Below, piece after piece: positions 49,297 to 57,698 of a stretch of DNA of 64,000 nt (position 1 is its first letter; every line of letters starts with the position of its first letter). This DNA is from Cyanobacterium sp. Dongsha4. Its GTDB lineage: Bacteria > Cyanobacteriota > Cyanobacteriia > Cyanobacteriales > Cyanobacteriaceae. Below the pieces are notes generated by a model that did no database searches, was not told the origin of the DNA, and saw only the letters and a program-made list of their open reading frames with translations. The stretch lies in contig NZ_CP084098.1 of NCBI RefSeq assembly GCF_036345015.1, positions 3,547,326 through 3,611,325 on the forward strand, given 5' to 3'. A program made the position numbers and the translations under genes.

Positions 49297-50013
49297 TTAT
49301 TCTTCGGAAGTGTAATTATATTGACTATTAGATTTTTTTTTATTTCCATCACCTGTAAAAGCAGAAATGGTAAATAAACCGATTAATCCAGCTATACCTA
49401 AGCCACCAATGGCGATTAATGTTTTAAAAATGGGAAATCCTGCGGATTTTTCGCTATTTTCTCCAGAATTCACGAGATTTCCGTCTTTATCATGACTATG
49501 GGGTATTCCCTGTTGATCAGCTTGTGCGTGGGTAGTATTATCGGTAATTATTGGCTTACTGGTAGTTGTTTCCTCAGTATTAGAAGTTGTTTCGGTGCTA
49601 TCTGCACTTTGAGTTTTACGGGATTCTGCATAAAGGGATAAACTACCCTGAGTGACTAATTTTTCCCCGATGGATAATTCTTTGGTTACTTGAATAAAAT
49701 CCCCTTCTGTTACACCAGTGGTTACTTCTACTGGTTCATAAAAATTGTCATACTGCACAAAAACTAATTGTTTACCGTCTGCATCCACTAAAGCAGTAAC
49801 GGGAATCATCACCCCTACACTATCGCCGGATGCTTGTTCAATGGGTGTGACTTCAATGCCTAATAAGCTATCGGTTTCGGGTTTTACTTCTACTTTCTCA
49901 ATGCCTCCTGTTGCCTGAAAATCATCTCCATGTCCGACATGAGCATAAGATATACTTGGAGTGCTGAAAATTAAACTAAGGCTTAAAATACTTATTAGTG
50001 ATAATGATTTCAT
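49297..50013 (-). CDS. short RND adaptor-like protein, His/Asp-rich, no hairpin
   Basis: The 238-residue protein has a signal peptide (about 1-24, ending SISYA), then HVGHGDDFQATGG, metal-ligand-like. A beta-barrel part follows (VGVMIPVTALVDADGKQLVF, YDNFYEPVEVTTGVTEGDFI, IGEKLVTQGSLSLYAESRK) that matches the membrane-proximal half of CusB/CzcB adaptors. The alpha-hairpin and lipoyl domain are missing. A Thr/Ser-rich linker with TTHAQADQQGIPHSHDKDG and a C-terminal TM (about 200-220) complete it. It is probably cotranscribed with the pump 94 bp downstream. Confidence 0.7.
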   Translation of the reverse strand: MKSLSLISILSLSLIFSTPSISYAHVGHGDDFQATGGIEKVEVKPETDSLLGIEVTPIEQASGDSVGVMIPVTALVDADGKQLVFVQYDNFYEPVEVTTGVTEGDFIQVTKELSIGEKLVTQGSLSLYAESRKTQSADSTETTSNTEETTTSKPIITDNTTHAQADQQGIPHSHDKDGNLVNSGENSEKSAGFPIFKTLIAIGGLGIAGLIGLFTISAFTGDGNKKKSNSQYNYTSEE

Positions 50014-50097
50014 GGTAACTCCTCACTTGAGTTCGATAAATTGTCTTCATAGTTTGTCACAAGTGAGATGAAATTTAGATGAAATGAGCTTTTATGA

Positions 50098-50514
50098 TCA
50101 ATTATTTCTTAAAAGAGCAATAAAACCAGCTTGTTCAAAATGTTTATCATAAGCTAGAGCCTCAGATATATCCATTTCTTTCATAATGATAAAAGAAACA
50201 CAATCAGTTAAACTCCATTGTTTATCAGGACGTTGTTTATATAATTCCAAACCATCTTGAAACTGTTGATCATTTTGGGCAACTATTATAATATTAGATT
50301 TCTGAGCAAGTTGTTCAATAAATTGAGTTGTGATTTTACGGAAATTTTCACCTCTTTTAGAAAATTCATTTAATAACTCAGCTAATACCATTTTAGTGGT
50401 GACAATAGTAACAGATTTCAATGATTGAGATAGTTTTTTCACTTGATTATGTAAATCATCATAAGGATTGAGTAAAGCAATCCAATAACCAGTGTCAGCA
50501 AATACTTTTTTCAT
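50098..50514 (-). CDS. PIN-domain (VapC-like) toxin
   Basis: The 138-residue protein has the PIN core: ADTGYWIALLNPYDD with the first Asp, VLAELLNEF with Glu, and WSLTDCVSFIIM with the third acidic residue (TD). YDKHFEQAGF ends it. These are RNases of VapBC modules. The antitoxin gene lies upstream on the same strand, 2 bp away. Confidence 0.88.
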   Translation of the reverse strand: MKKVFADTGYWIALLNPYDDLHNQVKKLSQSLKSVTIVTTKMVLAELLNEFSKRGENFRKITTQFIEQLAQKSNIIIVAQNDQQFQDGLELYKQRPDKQWSLTDCVSFIIMKEMDISEALAYDKHFEQAGFIALLRNN

Positions 50515-50516
50515 TC

Positions 50517-50798
50517 TTATATCTTGTCTGATCCAGATAAATAATGATCTAAATTCTTCGATAAATCAGTCGGTAATTTTTGCCATTCCTGATCAGGTAT
50601 TTGTTGACTAATTTTTTCGGCAATTTCCCAAATTTCTAAAGATTCATGATTGATATTTTCATTCTCTTTATTCATTGTTGATTTTTTGTTCTTATACTCT
50701 AAAAATTCAGCAAAATTCAGTAATTCTTGCTGTTTTTCTGGAGATAGTTGACGAAATTTTTTCATGATTAATTCTTCGTTTATTATGGCTTGAGTCAT
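50517..50798 (-). CDS. antitoxin of the PIN toxin (DUF2281-like)
   Basis: The 93-residue protein begins with a short DUF2281-like helix (FRQLSPEKQQELLNFAEFLE), then a charged linker, and ends PDQEWQKLPTDLSKNLDHYL. It directly precedes the PIN toxin gene in the order antitoxin-toxin. Confidence 0.75.
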   Translation of the reverse strand: MTQAIINEELIMKKFRQLSPEKQQELLNFAEFLEYKNKKSTMNKENENINHESLEIWEIAEKISQQIPDQEWQKLPTDLSKNLDHYLSGSDKI

Positions 50799-50985
50799 CC
50801 TTTTGAGCCTCCTATTTAATCCTCTAAATTTTCCTGACTATTTCTTTATTTTATCGTTCAAAGAGCAAACTCAGAGAAATCTCACCGTACTCATCTAATC
50901 TTGAAATTTTGACACTTTGTCTTTTGACATGAAAATCATTCAATGTCTATATTTTTGCTATTCTGAATTATTTGGTCAATTTTAA

Positions 50986-51288
50986 ATGAGATTAGCCTTA
51001 AAAGACAAAAAACTAATTCAAATCGGTATTGCACCCCATGACGGTATCTTTTGCATCGGTATTTCACCTCACGGCTTAATTTCCATCGGTGCGATTCCTC
51101 ATGGTGTAGTTTCGATCGGTTTAGTGCCTATGGGTGTTTTTTCCATCGGTTTAGTTTCTATGGGAATCTTTGCTTTCGGACAGATTACTATGGGGTTAAT
51201 TACTTATGGAAAACAAGATATGAGTTTGATGCGATTAAATGTTGAACAGCAGGAGTCTGCACCTCTGAATCATCATAATCACCATTAA
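50986..51288 (+). CDS. decapeptide-repeat protein with Met/His-rich tail
   Basis: The 100-residue protein consists of about seven units of ten residues of the type IGI(A/S)PHG-x-(I/V)-S, e.g. QIGIAPHDGI, CIGISPHGLI, SIGAIPHGVV, SIGLVPMGVF and SIGLVSMGIF. His gives way to Met toward the end, and the tail is HHNHH. The regular Gly spacing suggests a beta-solenoid or an amphipathic membrane-associated sheet. No signal peptide is evident. The Met/His pattern and the neighbouring metal genes suggest metal binding (inference). Confidence 0.6.
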   Translation: MRLALKDKKLIQIGIAPHDGIFCIGISPHGLISIGAIPHGVVSIGLVPMGVFSIGLVSMGIFAFGQITMGLITYGKQDMSLMRLNVEQQESAPLNHHNHH

Positions 51289-51310
51289 TTTTGTTTATTT
51301 CTCCCTCGTA

Positions 51311-52051
51311 TTATCTTTTCTGGTTTTTCAATTCTTGGGCTAAAAAATAACGATAAAGTTGAGGTAAATAAGGTGTCATGGAATTATCCTCTATTCCTCC
51401 CCCTAAACTTGTCCATACCCCGGATAATTCTTTCAATACTTCTTCTACTCGATCTTGTTTCAGTAAAGTTAATATATCAATATTCCATTGATGATGATCT
51501 TTGAGCCATTTATAAACTACTGCATCTTGATATTCTGGCTCAAAACTATAGCTAATACCATGATTACTTTTTTGGGGTGCAGGATGATATTTAGACGCTT
51601 TTTCTTGCCAAGTAAAATTTAAAAATTGATAACGACCTGCTGCTGTGCTACATTTTCCCTGATTAACTCTTGTTTTAATAGGAATACATTGGTTGGGATG
51701 TTGTTCTAAATTATGAACATGATCTCCACCATACAAAAGAAAATAAGAATTTTTATGATTCGATTCACTGGCAGAAATGGTTAGCATTAAGGCTCTAATA
51801 TAGGGATCACCTCCTGACATTGCCAGTTGTGGTAATTCCGATACCAAAGGGTAATTTATGTCTAATTTTCTCTCTTTTTGAATGATTTGAATAATCGAAA
51901 TAAATGCGATTATAAAAAATAAAGTTGATGCTATTTTAAGGGTTTTTGTAAGTTTATTTTGTTTGAGATTGTGTTTAAAATTGTTATGGGAAATAAGCAT
52001 TATTTTTAAAATGGAAATATAAAAATATGGTATTGTTTTCAACTTTAACAT
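51311..52051 (-). CDS. GH104-type lysozyme with N-terminal TM anchor
   Basis: The 246-residue protein has a TM segment (about 38-58; IASTLFFIIAFISIIQI). The muramidase block follows: DPYIRALMLTISASESNHK, LLYGGDHV, CSTAAGRYQFLNFTWQEKA. The catalytic Glu is probably the one in SASESN. Such enzymes cleave peptidoglycan glycan strands and are typical of phage endolysins, also found in cyanobacterial chromosomes. The long N-terminus could alternatively start at Met18. Confidence 0.82.
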   Translation of the reverse strand: MLKLKTIPYFYISILKIMLISHNNFKHNLKQNKLTKTLKIASTLFFIIAFISIIQIIQKERKLDINYPLVSELPQLAMSGGDPYIRALMLTISASESNHKNSYFLLYGGDHVHNLEQHPNQCIPIKTRVNQGKCSTAAGRYQFLNFTWQEKASKYHPAPQKSNHGISYSFEPEYQDAVVYKWLKDHHQWNIDILTLLKQDRVEEVLKELSGVWTSLGGGIEDNSMTPYLPQLYRYFLAQELKNQKR

Positions 52052-52082
52052 GACTAAGATGAAATTGAGATGAAATGAGCTT

Positions 52083-52511
52083 TTAGATATTAGGGGGATG
52101 TTTGCCGATAGGATACAAAATTCGACGTAAATTGACTAATCCGTCTCTATTTAAACGTAAAACTTTGACTGAAACTCTACCTTTTGCAGTGATGCCAATG
52201 ATTAAATCATAATTATTATTCCATTGAAAATGAGCTTCCCAATTATCTTTTCTAGGGTTAAATAAAGTAACTATTTGACCACTTAATTCCTCATATTCAT
52301 CTGTTTTATTATATTTATAATTATTGCAACCTTGACAAGCTAAAGCTAAATTTTCTAAAGTTGTTTTACCTCCTTTGCTAACAGGAAAAATATGTTCAAT
52401 AGAAAATCTTTGAGTAGCAAACTGCTCTTGAGATAAACAATATTCGCAACAGTTTTTAGCCCTTAATCTAACTATATTTTTCAGATCTTCTGTTAATTTA
52501 TAATTACTCAT
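52083..52511 (-). CDS. HNH endonuclease
   Basis: The 142-residue protein has the HNH motif: CEYCLSQEQFATQRFSIEHI with the first His, a zinc CxxC, and the second Cys pair in LACQGCNNYKYNKT with the NH residues. The N-terminus and the tail are of the type seen in stand-alone cyanobacterial HNH proteins. It overlaps the upstream gene by 8 bp, indicating a translationally coupled pair. Confidence 0.9.
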   Translation of the reverse strand: MSNYKLTEDLKNIVRLRAKNCCEYCLSQEQFATQRFSIEHIFPVSKGGKTTLENLALACQGCNNYKYNKTDEYEELSGQIVTLFNPRKDNWEAHFQWNNNYDLIIGITAKGRVSVKVLRLNRDGLVNLRRILYPIGKHPPNI

Positions 52512-52920
52512 TGTCAGTAGGTTTGATTTCTAATTCATCCATTAACTTTTCTAAAGAACATCCTCGTAAATTAGATAATTCTACTAAATATTTTAGGCGT
52601 TGATTTTGGTGGTTTTCTATCAATTCTGTTAATGTTAATAACTCCTCATATTCATTGTTATTTAATTCTTCTTTTTGTCTTTTTGTTATTAGTAATTGAT
52701 ACTTGTCTTGTATGTCTTTACTTAAAACTTCATTAATATTTAATAGTAATTCGGTTTCTTTATTCGATAAATGATTGGTCAATTTTTTTGCTCTAAATGC
52801 TATTATGTTTAGCATAAATTCTTCCATTTCAGTATTAGTTAATTGTTCTACTGCTTGTAGTAAATCTTCTTTTGACAGTTGAGCTTCTAATTTTATTTTT
52901 GGCATTAATTTTTTCTCCAA
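52504..52920 (-). CDS. partner of the HNH gene, unknown helical protein
   Basis: The 138-residue protein is all-helical and charged (KIKLEAQLSKEDLLQAVEQL, LSNKETELLLNINEVLS, YEELLTLTELIENHQNQRLK). It resembles small cyanobacterial proteins regularly encoded before HNH genes, perhaps a cognate antitoxin or regulator (inference). The 8-bp overlap suggests coupling. Confidence 0.55.
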   Translation of the reverse strand: MEKKLMPKIKLEAQLSKEDLLQAVEQLTNTEMEEFMLNIIAFRAKKLTNHLSNKETELLLNINEVLSKDIQDKYQLLITKRQKEELNNNEYEELLTLTELIENHQNQRLKYLVELSNLRGCSLEKLMDELEIKPTDNE

Positions 52921-53015
52921 ACTTTATTTTGATTATCATTTTATCAAGAAATTTTTGTCTTTTGACAAAAAACAGTTTAATATCAAGATCATCATTAACT
53001 TAATTACCTGAAACT

Positions 53016-53729
53016 ATGCGAATTTTATTAGTAGAAGATGAAGAAGATTTAGGATTAGCTATTAAACAAGTTTTAGTCAATGAAAAATATATTGTTGATT
53101 GGGTAACGGATGGTAAATCAGCTTGGGATTACATTCAAAATTCATGGGCAGATTATTCCGTAGCTATTTTTGATTGGCTTGTGCCTCATTTATCAGGGAT
53201 TGAGTTATGCCAAAGACTTAGACGACAAAAAAATCCTTTACCTGTACTGATGTTAACTGCTTTAGGGGATGCCCAATCCCGTGTTACTGGCTTGGATAGT
53301 GGTGCAGATGATTATTTGGTTAAGCCTTTTATTATGGATGAATTGTTAGCAAGATTGAGAGCATTACAGAGGCGATCGCCCCTTTTTTCTCCTGCTAATT
53401 TAACTGTAGGCAATTTTACCCTCGATTATGGCAATAATTCCTTAATTTATACCGTTGTTGAACCTTCCCAAATCATTCCTTTAACCGTTAAAGAGTTTCA
53501 AATTTTCGCTTATTTAATGCAGAATTGCGATCGCATCATCTCAGGAAGTAAAATCAGAGATCAACTGTGGGATTTTGACTCAGAAGCCGTAAGCAACGTT
53601 GTAGCGGCTCAAATGCGTTTACTACGGCGTAAATTAGCTAATTATGGTTGTGATTGTCCCATTGAAACCATCAAAGGTCAAGGTTATCGCTTTAATAGTT
53701 CTTGTGTCAAAATGTCAAAATATAGATAA
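53016..53729 (+). CDS. RppA/NrsR-like response regulator
   Basis: The 237-residue OmpR/PhoB-type regulator has receiver 1-120 with the phospho-Asp in SVAIFDWLVPHLSG and Lys in ADDYLVKPF, and a winged helix (about 130-228; LTVKEFQIFAYLMQ, GQGYRF). The DWLVP spelling and IELCQRLR match RppA/NrsR of Synechocystis, which controls nickel efflux and plastoquinone-redox responses. The pump genes lie a few kb away. Its kinase partner is at 54057. Confidence 0.88.
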   Translation: MRILLVEDEEDLGLAIKQVLVNEKYIVDWVTDGKSAWDYIQNSWADYSVAIFDWLVPHLSGIELCQRLRRQKNPLPVLMLTALGDAQSRVTGLDSGADDYLVKPFIMDELLARLRALQRRSPLFSPANLTVGNFTLDYGNNSLIYTVVEPSQIIPLTVKEFQIFAYLMQNCDRIISGSKIRDQLWDFDSEAVSNVVAAQMRLLRRKLANYGCDCPIETIKGQGYRFNSSCVKMSKYR

Positions 53730-53815
53730 ATGGTGGTTTAATGAAGTAGTCAAGATGAAAAAAGAGCAATGCAAAAAAAAATAAGAGAATTAAAAGACAT
53801 AGAGGAGGGTAAATA

Positions 53816-54046
53816 ATGACTTATAAATATAGTATGGTAATTCAATGGTCACAAGAAGATCAGCTTTTCTTAGTTCACTTACCTGAGTTTCCATGGCAAG
53901 AATTTCACACTCATGGAAAAACTTATGAGGAAGCAGCGAAAAATGGACAAGAAGTAATTGATAATTTAGTAGAAATGCTCATTGAGGAAAAACAACCCCT
54001 TCCTGAACCGAGAATACTTCCTGTAAAGCCTTTACAAGTGGCTTAA
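53816..54046 (+). CDS. HicB family antitoxin-like protein
   Basis: The 76-residue protein has the HicB fold: KYSMVIQWSQEDQLFLVHLP, HTHGKTYEEAAKNGQEVIDN. It contains no HTH extension. It lies inside the regulator-kinase pair. The preceding small frame (53770-53817, MQKKIRELKDIEEGK) is reminiscent of the start of HicA, so the toxin may have been lost. Confidence 0.75.
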   Translation: MTYKYSMVIQWSQEDQLFLVHLPEFPWQEFHTHGKTYEEAAKNGQEVIDNLVEMLIEEKQPLPEPRILPVKPLQVA

Positions 54047-54056
54047 TTAATATTAG

Positions 54057-55421
54057 ATGAATACCCGTCAACTATTCCGTCATAGTCGTATTCGTTTAGC
54101 CTTTTGGTATGCTTCGGTGATGGCTTTTATTCTTAGTTTACTGAGTATAGGGGTTTATCGTTCCCTCGTCGAATCTAAATGGTGGGCAATTAAACAAGAA
54201 ATGGAGTCGATCGCAGGTACGCTTCATGATAGTTTAGAACCGATGTTACCGACTTCTGGTAATCCTACTCAGGTTTTAAAGACAATTTTTCCCGAACTTT
54301 GTCTCGTAAATCAGCCCTGTAGCAATAATTCTTCCCTAATTCAACGTCACACTATTGGAATCAGCGATCGCACCACCTATTATCTACGTTTGTTTGATCA
54401 TCATCAGAATTTATTGGCTTTTTCTCCCCATCAACCCTCCCAACTGTCTTCCCGTCTCGAATCTGATAGTTGGCAAATAGTCAATCTTCCTAATGGTACT
54501 CGTTATCTGCAATTTTCTATAATGTTGCATAGTGGTAACAGCCATAATCAACCAAATCATTCTCATCCCCCTGCATCTTGGGGTTATCTACAAATTGGCA
54601 GAAATTTAAGGGTTTTTGACGGAGAAATTAAACAAATACAATTAATTCTCTTAATGGGATTTCCTATAGCTTTAACCTTAGTGGCGATTTCCAGTTGGGG
54701 GCTTTCTGGATTAGCTATGCAACCAATTTATGAATCTTATCAACAACAACAACAGTTTACCGCTAATGTGTCCCATGAATTAAAAACTCCCCTTACCAGT
54801 CTTTTAGCTACCGTAGAAGCAGTCAACCGTTTGGAAAATAGCCAAGAAAATACCCAAACTTTACTCAACACCATTGAACGACAAGGGAGAAGACTAAGCA
54901 ATTTAATTACTGACTTGCTTCTACTAACCAGTCTCGAACAAAATTCCTCTCAAAAACAGTTTCAACCCTGTTGCTTAAATGACTTAATTAACGATTTAAC
55001 GGAAGAATTTTTGGAATTAGCCGTGAGTAAAAATATTGACTTAACTAGCGATGTTTGCGATCGAGAAATTTATACCCTCGGTAACGAGTCGGAACTTTAT
55101 CGCCTAGTCGCTAACTTAATCGCCAATGCCCTTCAATATACTCCCAAGAGCGGAAAAGTTAATATTAGTTTAAATAATAACCAGAAAAAAGCTATTATCA
55201 AAGTTCAAGATACAGGAATAGGTATCTCGAATGATCAACAAACTCGTATTTTTGAACGTTTTTATCGTGTGGACAGCGATCGCAATCGTAAAACAGGAGG
55301 TACAGGATTAGGATTGGCGATCGCCTCTGCCATTGCCAAGAAACACCAAGCATCTTTAACCGTTGAAAGTTTTGTTGGAAAAGGAAGTATTTTTATTTTG
55401 AAAATTAATCTAATAAATTAG
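54057..55421 (+). CDS. RppB/NrsS-like membrane sensor kinase
   Basis: The 454-residue protein has TM1 (about 14-34), a periplasmic loop of about 160 residues with a Cys pair (LCLVNQPC) and a His-rich patch (HSGNSHNQPNHSHPPASW), and TM2 (about 195-215). HisKA follows with NVSHELKTPLTSLL, then HATPase (QDTGIGISNDQQTRIFERF, GGTGLGLAIA). The His-rich periplasmic loop fits metal sensing. Together with 53016 it forms the RppAB-type pair; HicB separates the two genes. Confidence 0.88.
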   Translation: MNTRQLFRHSRIRLAFWYASVMAFILSLLSIGVYRSLVESKWWAIKQEMESIAGTLHDSLEPMLPTSGNPTQVLKTIFPELCLVNQPCSNNSSLIQRHTIGISDRTTYYLRLFDHHQNLLAFSPHQPSQLSSRLESDSWQIVNLPNGTRYLQFSIMLHSGNSHNQPNHSHPPASWGYLQIGRNLRVFDGEIKQIQLILLMGFPIALTLVAISSWGLSGLAMQPIYESYQQQQQFTANVSHELKTPLTSLLATVEAVNRLENSQENTQTLLNTIERQGRRLSNLITDLLLLTSLEQNSSQKQFQPCCLNDLINDLTEEFLELAVSKNIDLTSDVCDREIYTLGNESELYRLVANLIANALQYTPKSGKVNISLNNNQKKAIIKVQDTGIGISNDQQTRIFERFYRVDSDRNRKTGGTGLGLAIASAIAKKHQASLTVESFVGKGSIFILKINLIN

Positions 55422-55464
55422 GCTTTAAAATAATTATGGCAATAACCTAACTTAATCATTAACA

Positions 55465-56190
55465 ATGGAAGAAAAACAAATATTACCTCATCATTTAGAA
55501 TTATGGCAAAAAACTCTTAATTGGACTCCTTCTCCTTCAATATTAGAAAAATGGCAAGAATTATATAATCACATTTTGATCAAGAATAAATACTTAAATT
55601 TAACCCGTATTACTACTGTGGAAGAATTTTGGGAAAAAAATTTATGGGACTCTTTAGCCCCAATTATTGATTATGATTTAAAGAATAAAAAAGTCGTTGA
55701 TATTGGTACTGGTGGCGGTTTTCCTGGATTACCCTGTGCGATCGCATTTCCTGAGTCTGAATTTATCTTAATGGATTCGATCGCCAAAAAAGTTAATTTT
55801 ATTGATGAAACAAAACAAATATTAAATATAGAAAATATTATTACTTTAATTAACAGAGCAGAAATAATTGGACGAGATATAAACCACAGAAACAAGTATG
55901 ATTTTGCCCTAATTAGAGCTGTTGCAGAAATATCTGTTTGCTTAGAATATACTTTACCATTATTAAAACAAGGTGGAATTGCAATTTTATATAGAGGAAA
56001 TATTGAACAACAAGAACAAGGAAAAATAGCAAAAGTTGCCTATAAATTAGGAGGAGAGTTAATCGAAATTATTAACAAAAATACTCCTATCAATAACTAT
56101 ACTCGTAATAATGTTTATATCAAAAAAATAACCAATACCCCGAAAAAATATCCTCGTGAAGTAGGAAAACCCACTAAAAACCCATTATGA
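55465..56190 (+). CDS. rsmG: 16S rRNA (guanine(527)-N7)-methyltransferase
   Basis: The 241-residue protein of the RsmG/GidB family has AdoMet motif I (KVVDIGTGGGFPGLPCAIAF), the following motif FILMDSIAKKVNFID, and the RAE-type block LINRAEIIGRD. It methylates G527 of 16S rRNA. Length is normal for cyanobacteria. It overlaps no neighbour and has an SD-poor start. Confidence 0.92.
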   Translation: MEEKQILPHHLELWQKTLNWTPSPSILEKWQELYNHILIKNKYLNLTRITTVEEFWEKNLWDSLAPIIDYDLKNKKVVDIGTGGGFPGLPCAIAFPESEFILMDSIAKKVNFIDETKQILNIENIITLINRAEIIGRDINHRNKYDFALIRAVAEISVCLEYTLPLLKQGGIAILYRGNIEQQEQGKIAKVAYKLGGELIEIINKNTPINNYTRNNVYIKKITNTPKKYPREVGKPTKNPL

Positions 56191-56322
56191 ATTAAATTTA
56201 AAGTGAAAATTGAGAATTGAGAAAGCCTTAAATGAAAACCTTAAATATTAATAACCTTCTGACAATCATTTCGTTAAACTGAATATTAAAGATACCTTAC
56301 AAACAAATAAACAATCAAAAAC

Positions 56323-57195
56323 ATGGAAGCGATTAAAATAGGCATTATTGGGGGCAGTGGTTTATATAAGATGGAAGCCCTACAAAACATCGAAGAAATA
56401 ACCATTGAAACTCCCTTTGGTAAAACTTCCGATAATCTCATTACAGGCGCACTAGATGGTGAGAAAGTGGCATTTTTACCCCGTCACGGTAGAAATCATC
56501 ATCTTTTACCCTCAGAATTGCCTTTTCAAGCTAACATTTATGCCCTTAAACAGTTAGGGGTAGAGTATATCATTTCTGCTTCTGCGGTGGGTTCACTACA
56601 AAAAGAAATTAAACCCCTAGATTTAGTTATACCAGATCAATTTATCGATCGCACCAAAAACCGTCCTGCCACTTTTTTCGGAGAAGGAATTGTTGCTCAT
56701 GTTGCTTTTGGACATCCCACCTGCTTGCAATTAGGAGAAATTTTAGCCAAAGCTATCACTAATCTGAACTTAGAAGATATTGAATTACATCAGGGAGGAA
56801 CATACATTTGTATGGAAGGCCCTGCATTTTCTACCATTGCTGAATCTCACTTGTATCGTAGTTGGGGGGCAAGTATTATTGGCATGACAAATTTAACCGA
56901 AGCAAAATTAGCCAGAGAAGCCGAAATTGCTTATGCTACCCTCGCCCTTGTCACAGACTACGACTGCTGGAATCCTGAACATGATCATGTCACCGTTGAA
57001 ACAGTTATTCAAAATCTGCATCAAAACGCTGTCAATGCCCAAAAAGTGATTAGGGAAACAGTGAAACTCATCGCAGAAAACCCCTTTGTTAGTAAAGCCC
57101 ATTCAGCCTTAAAGGATGCTATTATTACTCCCTTAAACAATGCCCCAGAAGCTACCAAGGAAAAGCTATCTTTATTGTTGAAAAAATATCTTTAA
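56323..57195 (+). CDS. mtnP: S-methyl-5'-thioadenosine phosphorylase
   Basis: Methionine salvage enzyme releasing adenine and 5-methylthioribose-1-phosphate. The 290-residue protein has [12 protein letters not shown] at the start, [20 protein letters not shown], the active-site block [17 protein letters not shown], and [20 protein letters not shown]. All are typical of the MTAP family. Other methionine-salvage genes are not adjacent. Confidence 0.93.
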   Translation: MEAIKIGIIGGSGLYKMEALQNIEEITIETPFGKTSDNLITGALDGEKVAFLPRHGRNHHLLPSELPFQANIYALKQLGVEYIISASAVGSLQKEIKPLDLVIPDQFIDRTKNRPATFFGEGIVAHVAFGHPTCLQLGEILAKAITNLNLEDIELHQGGTYICMEGPAFSTIAESHLYRSWGASIIGMTNLTEAKLAREAEIAYATLALVTDYDCWNPEHDHVTVETVIQNLHQNAVNAQKVIRETVKLIAENPFVSKAHSALKDAIITPLNNAPEATKEKLSLLLKKYL

Positions 57196-57204
57196 CCGAA
57201 GTTT

Positions 57205-57310
57205 TGTACTAATCAACCTGAGTAGGGAGTCGGGATAGGAATCTTAGTTCACCTGACACCTGCTACCTGACACCTGAAACCTCCTCATTCTTAAGCCAAA
57301 AAGAGGTTAC
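57205..57310. repeat. repeat phrase downstream of mtnP
   Basis: ctgacacctgctacctgaca followed by cctgaaacctcc is the reverse-strand form of the TCAGGTTTCAGG phrase, with an aacctgagtagggagtc lead. Nothing coding. Confidence 0.45.
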
Positions 57311-57317
57311 TTATCAA

Positions 57318-57698
57318 TCATCTCCCCGGTTTACAAACATTATAATCTTCATGGGAAACTACAGCCTCTGGAGCTACAAAACTACCATAATCCCTACAAA
57401 TAAGGCGATAATTTCTTGTGACGGGAATACTGATAATGAAGCGATCGTGTCTCAGTCTTTTTCCCCTAAAATTTGTATAGCAAGTTTGATTTTGAATATG
57501 CTTTATTATCTGTCGAGCCTTTAACACTACATTTTTAGGCAACGAACTTAAATCGATAGGATCATTACAAAAAGTCTCCTGCCAAGCATTTTTTTCTCTT
57601 CTTTTCTGTTCCCTAAAAGAATGTTTTTGTTCACATCTATGACAAACTTTGCCGTAACCGCTATGACCACAGGCAAATTTTTTCTTTCTTCTCGACAT
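57318..57698 (-). CDS. zinc-binding N-terminus with RelE/ParE-like domain
   Basis: Start at ATG 57698 (MSRRKKKFACGHSGYGKVCH). The 126-residue protein has C-H/C-x2-C ligands (CGHSGYGKVCHRCEQ) and a C-terminal part NVVLKARQIIKHIQNQ, FRGKRLRHDRFIISIPVTRN, YRLICRDYG, VSHEDYN. This part has the shape of RelE-like toxins (basic, beta-sheet, terminal H-x-Y). It may belong to a cyanobacterial family of zinc-binding proteins. There is no antitoxin gene, so it may be a housekeeping RNase-like or ribosome-associated protein. Confidence 0.6.
   Translation of the reverse strand: MSRRKKKFACGHSGYGKVCHRCEQKHSFREQKRREKNAWQETFCNDPIDLSSLPKNVVLKARQIIKHIQNQTCYTNFRGKRLRHDRFIISIPVTRNYRLICRDYGSFVAPEAVVSHEDYNVCKPGR

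Noticed and set aside
49200-50013. An intact RND adaptor (CusB) gene
   Set aside because: The lipoyl and hairpin regions are absent and only the barrel-like half is present, so full adaptor status is not supported.
50020-50035. A further copy of the MITE end (cttgagttcg at 50028)
   Set aside because: It matches 10 of 11 bases but has no partner end and no duplication; a chance match is likely.
53770-53817. A functional hicA gene before hicB
   Set aside because: Only 15 codons (MQKKIRELKDIEEGK). The catalytic His region of HicA is absent.
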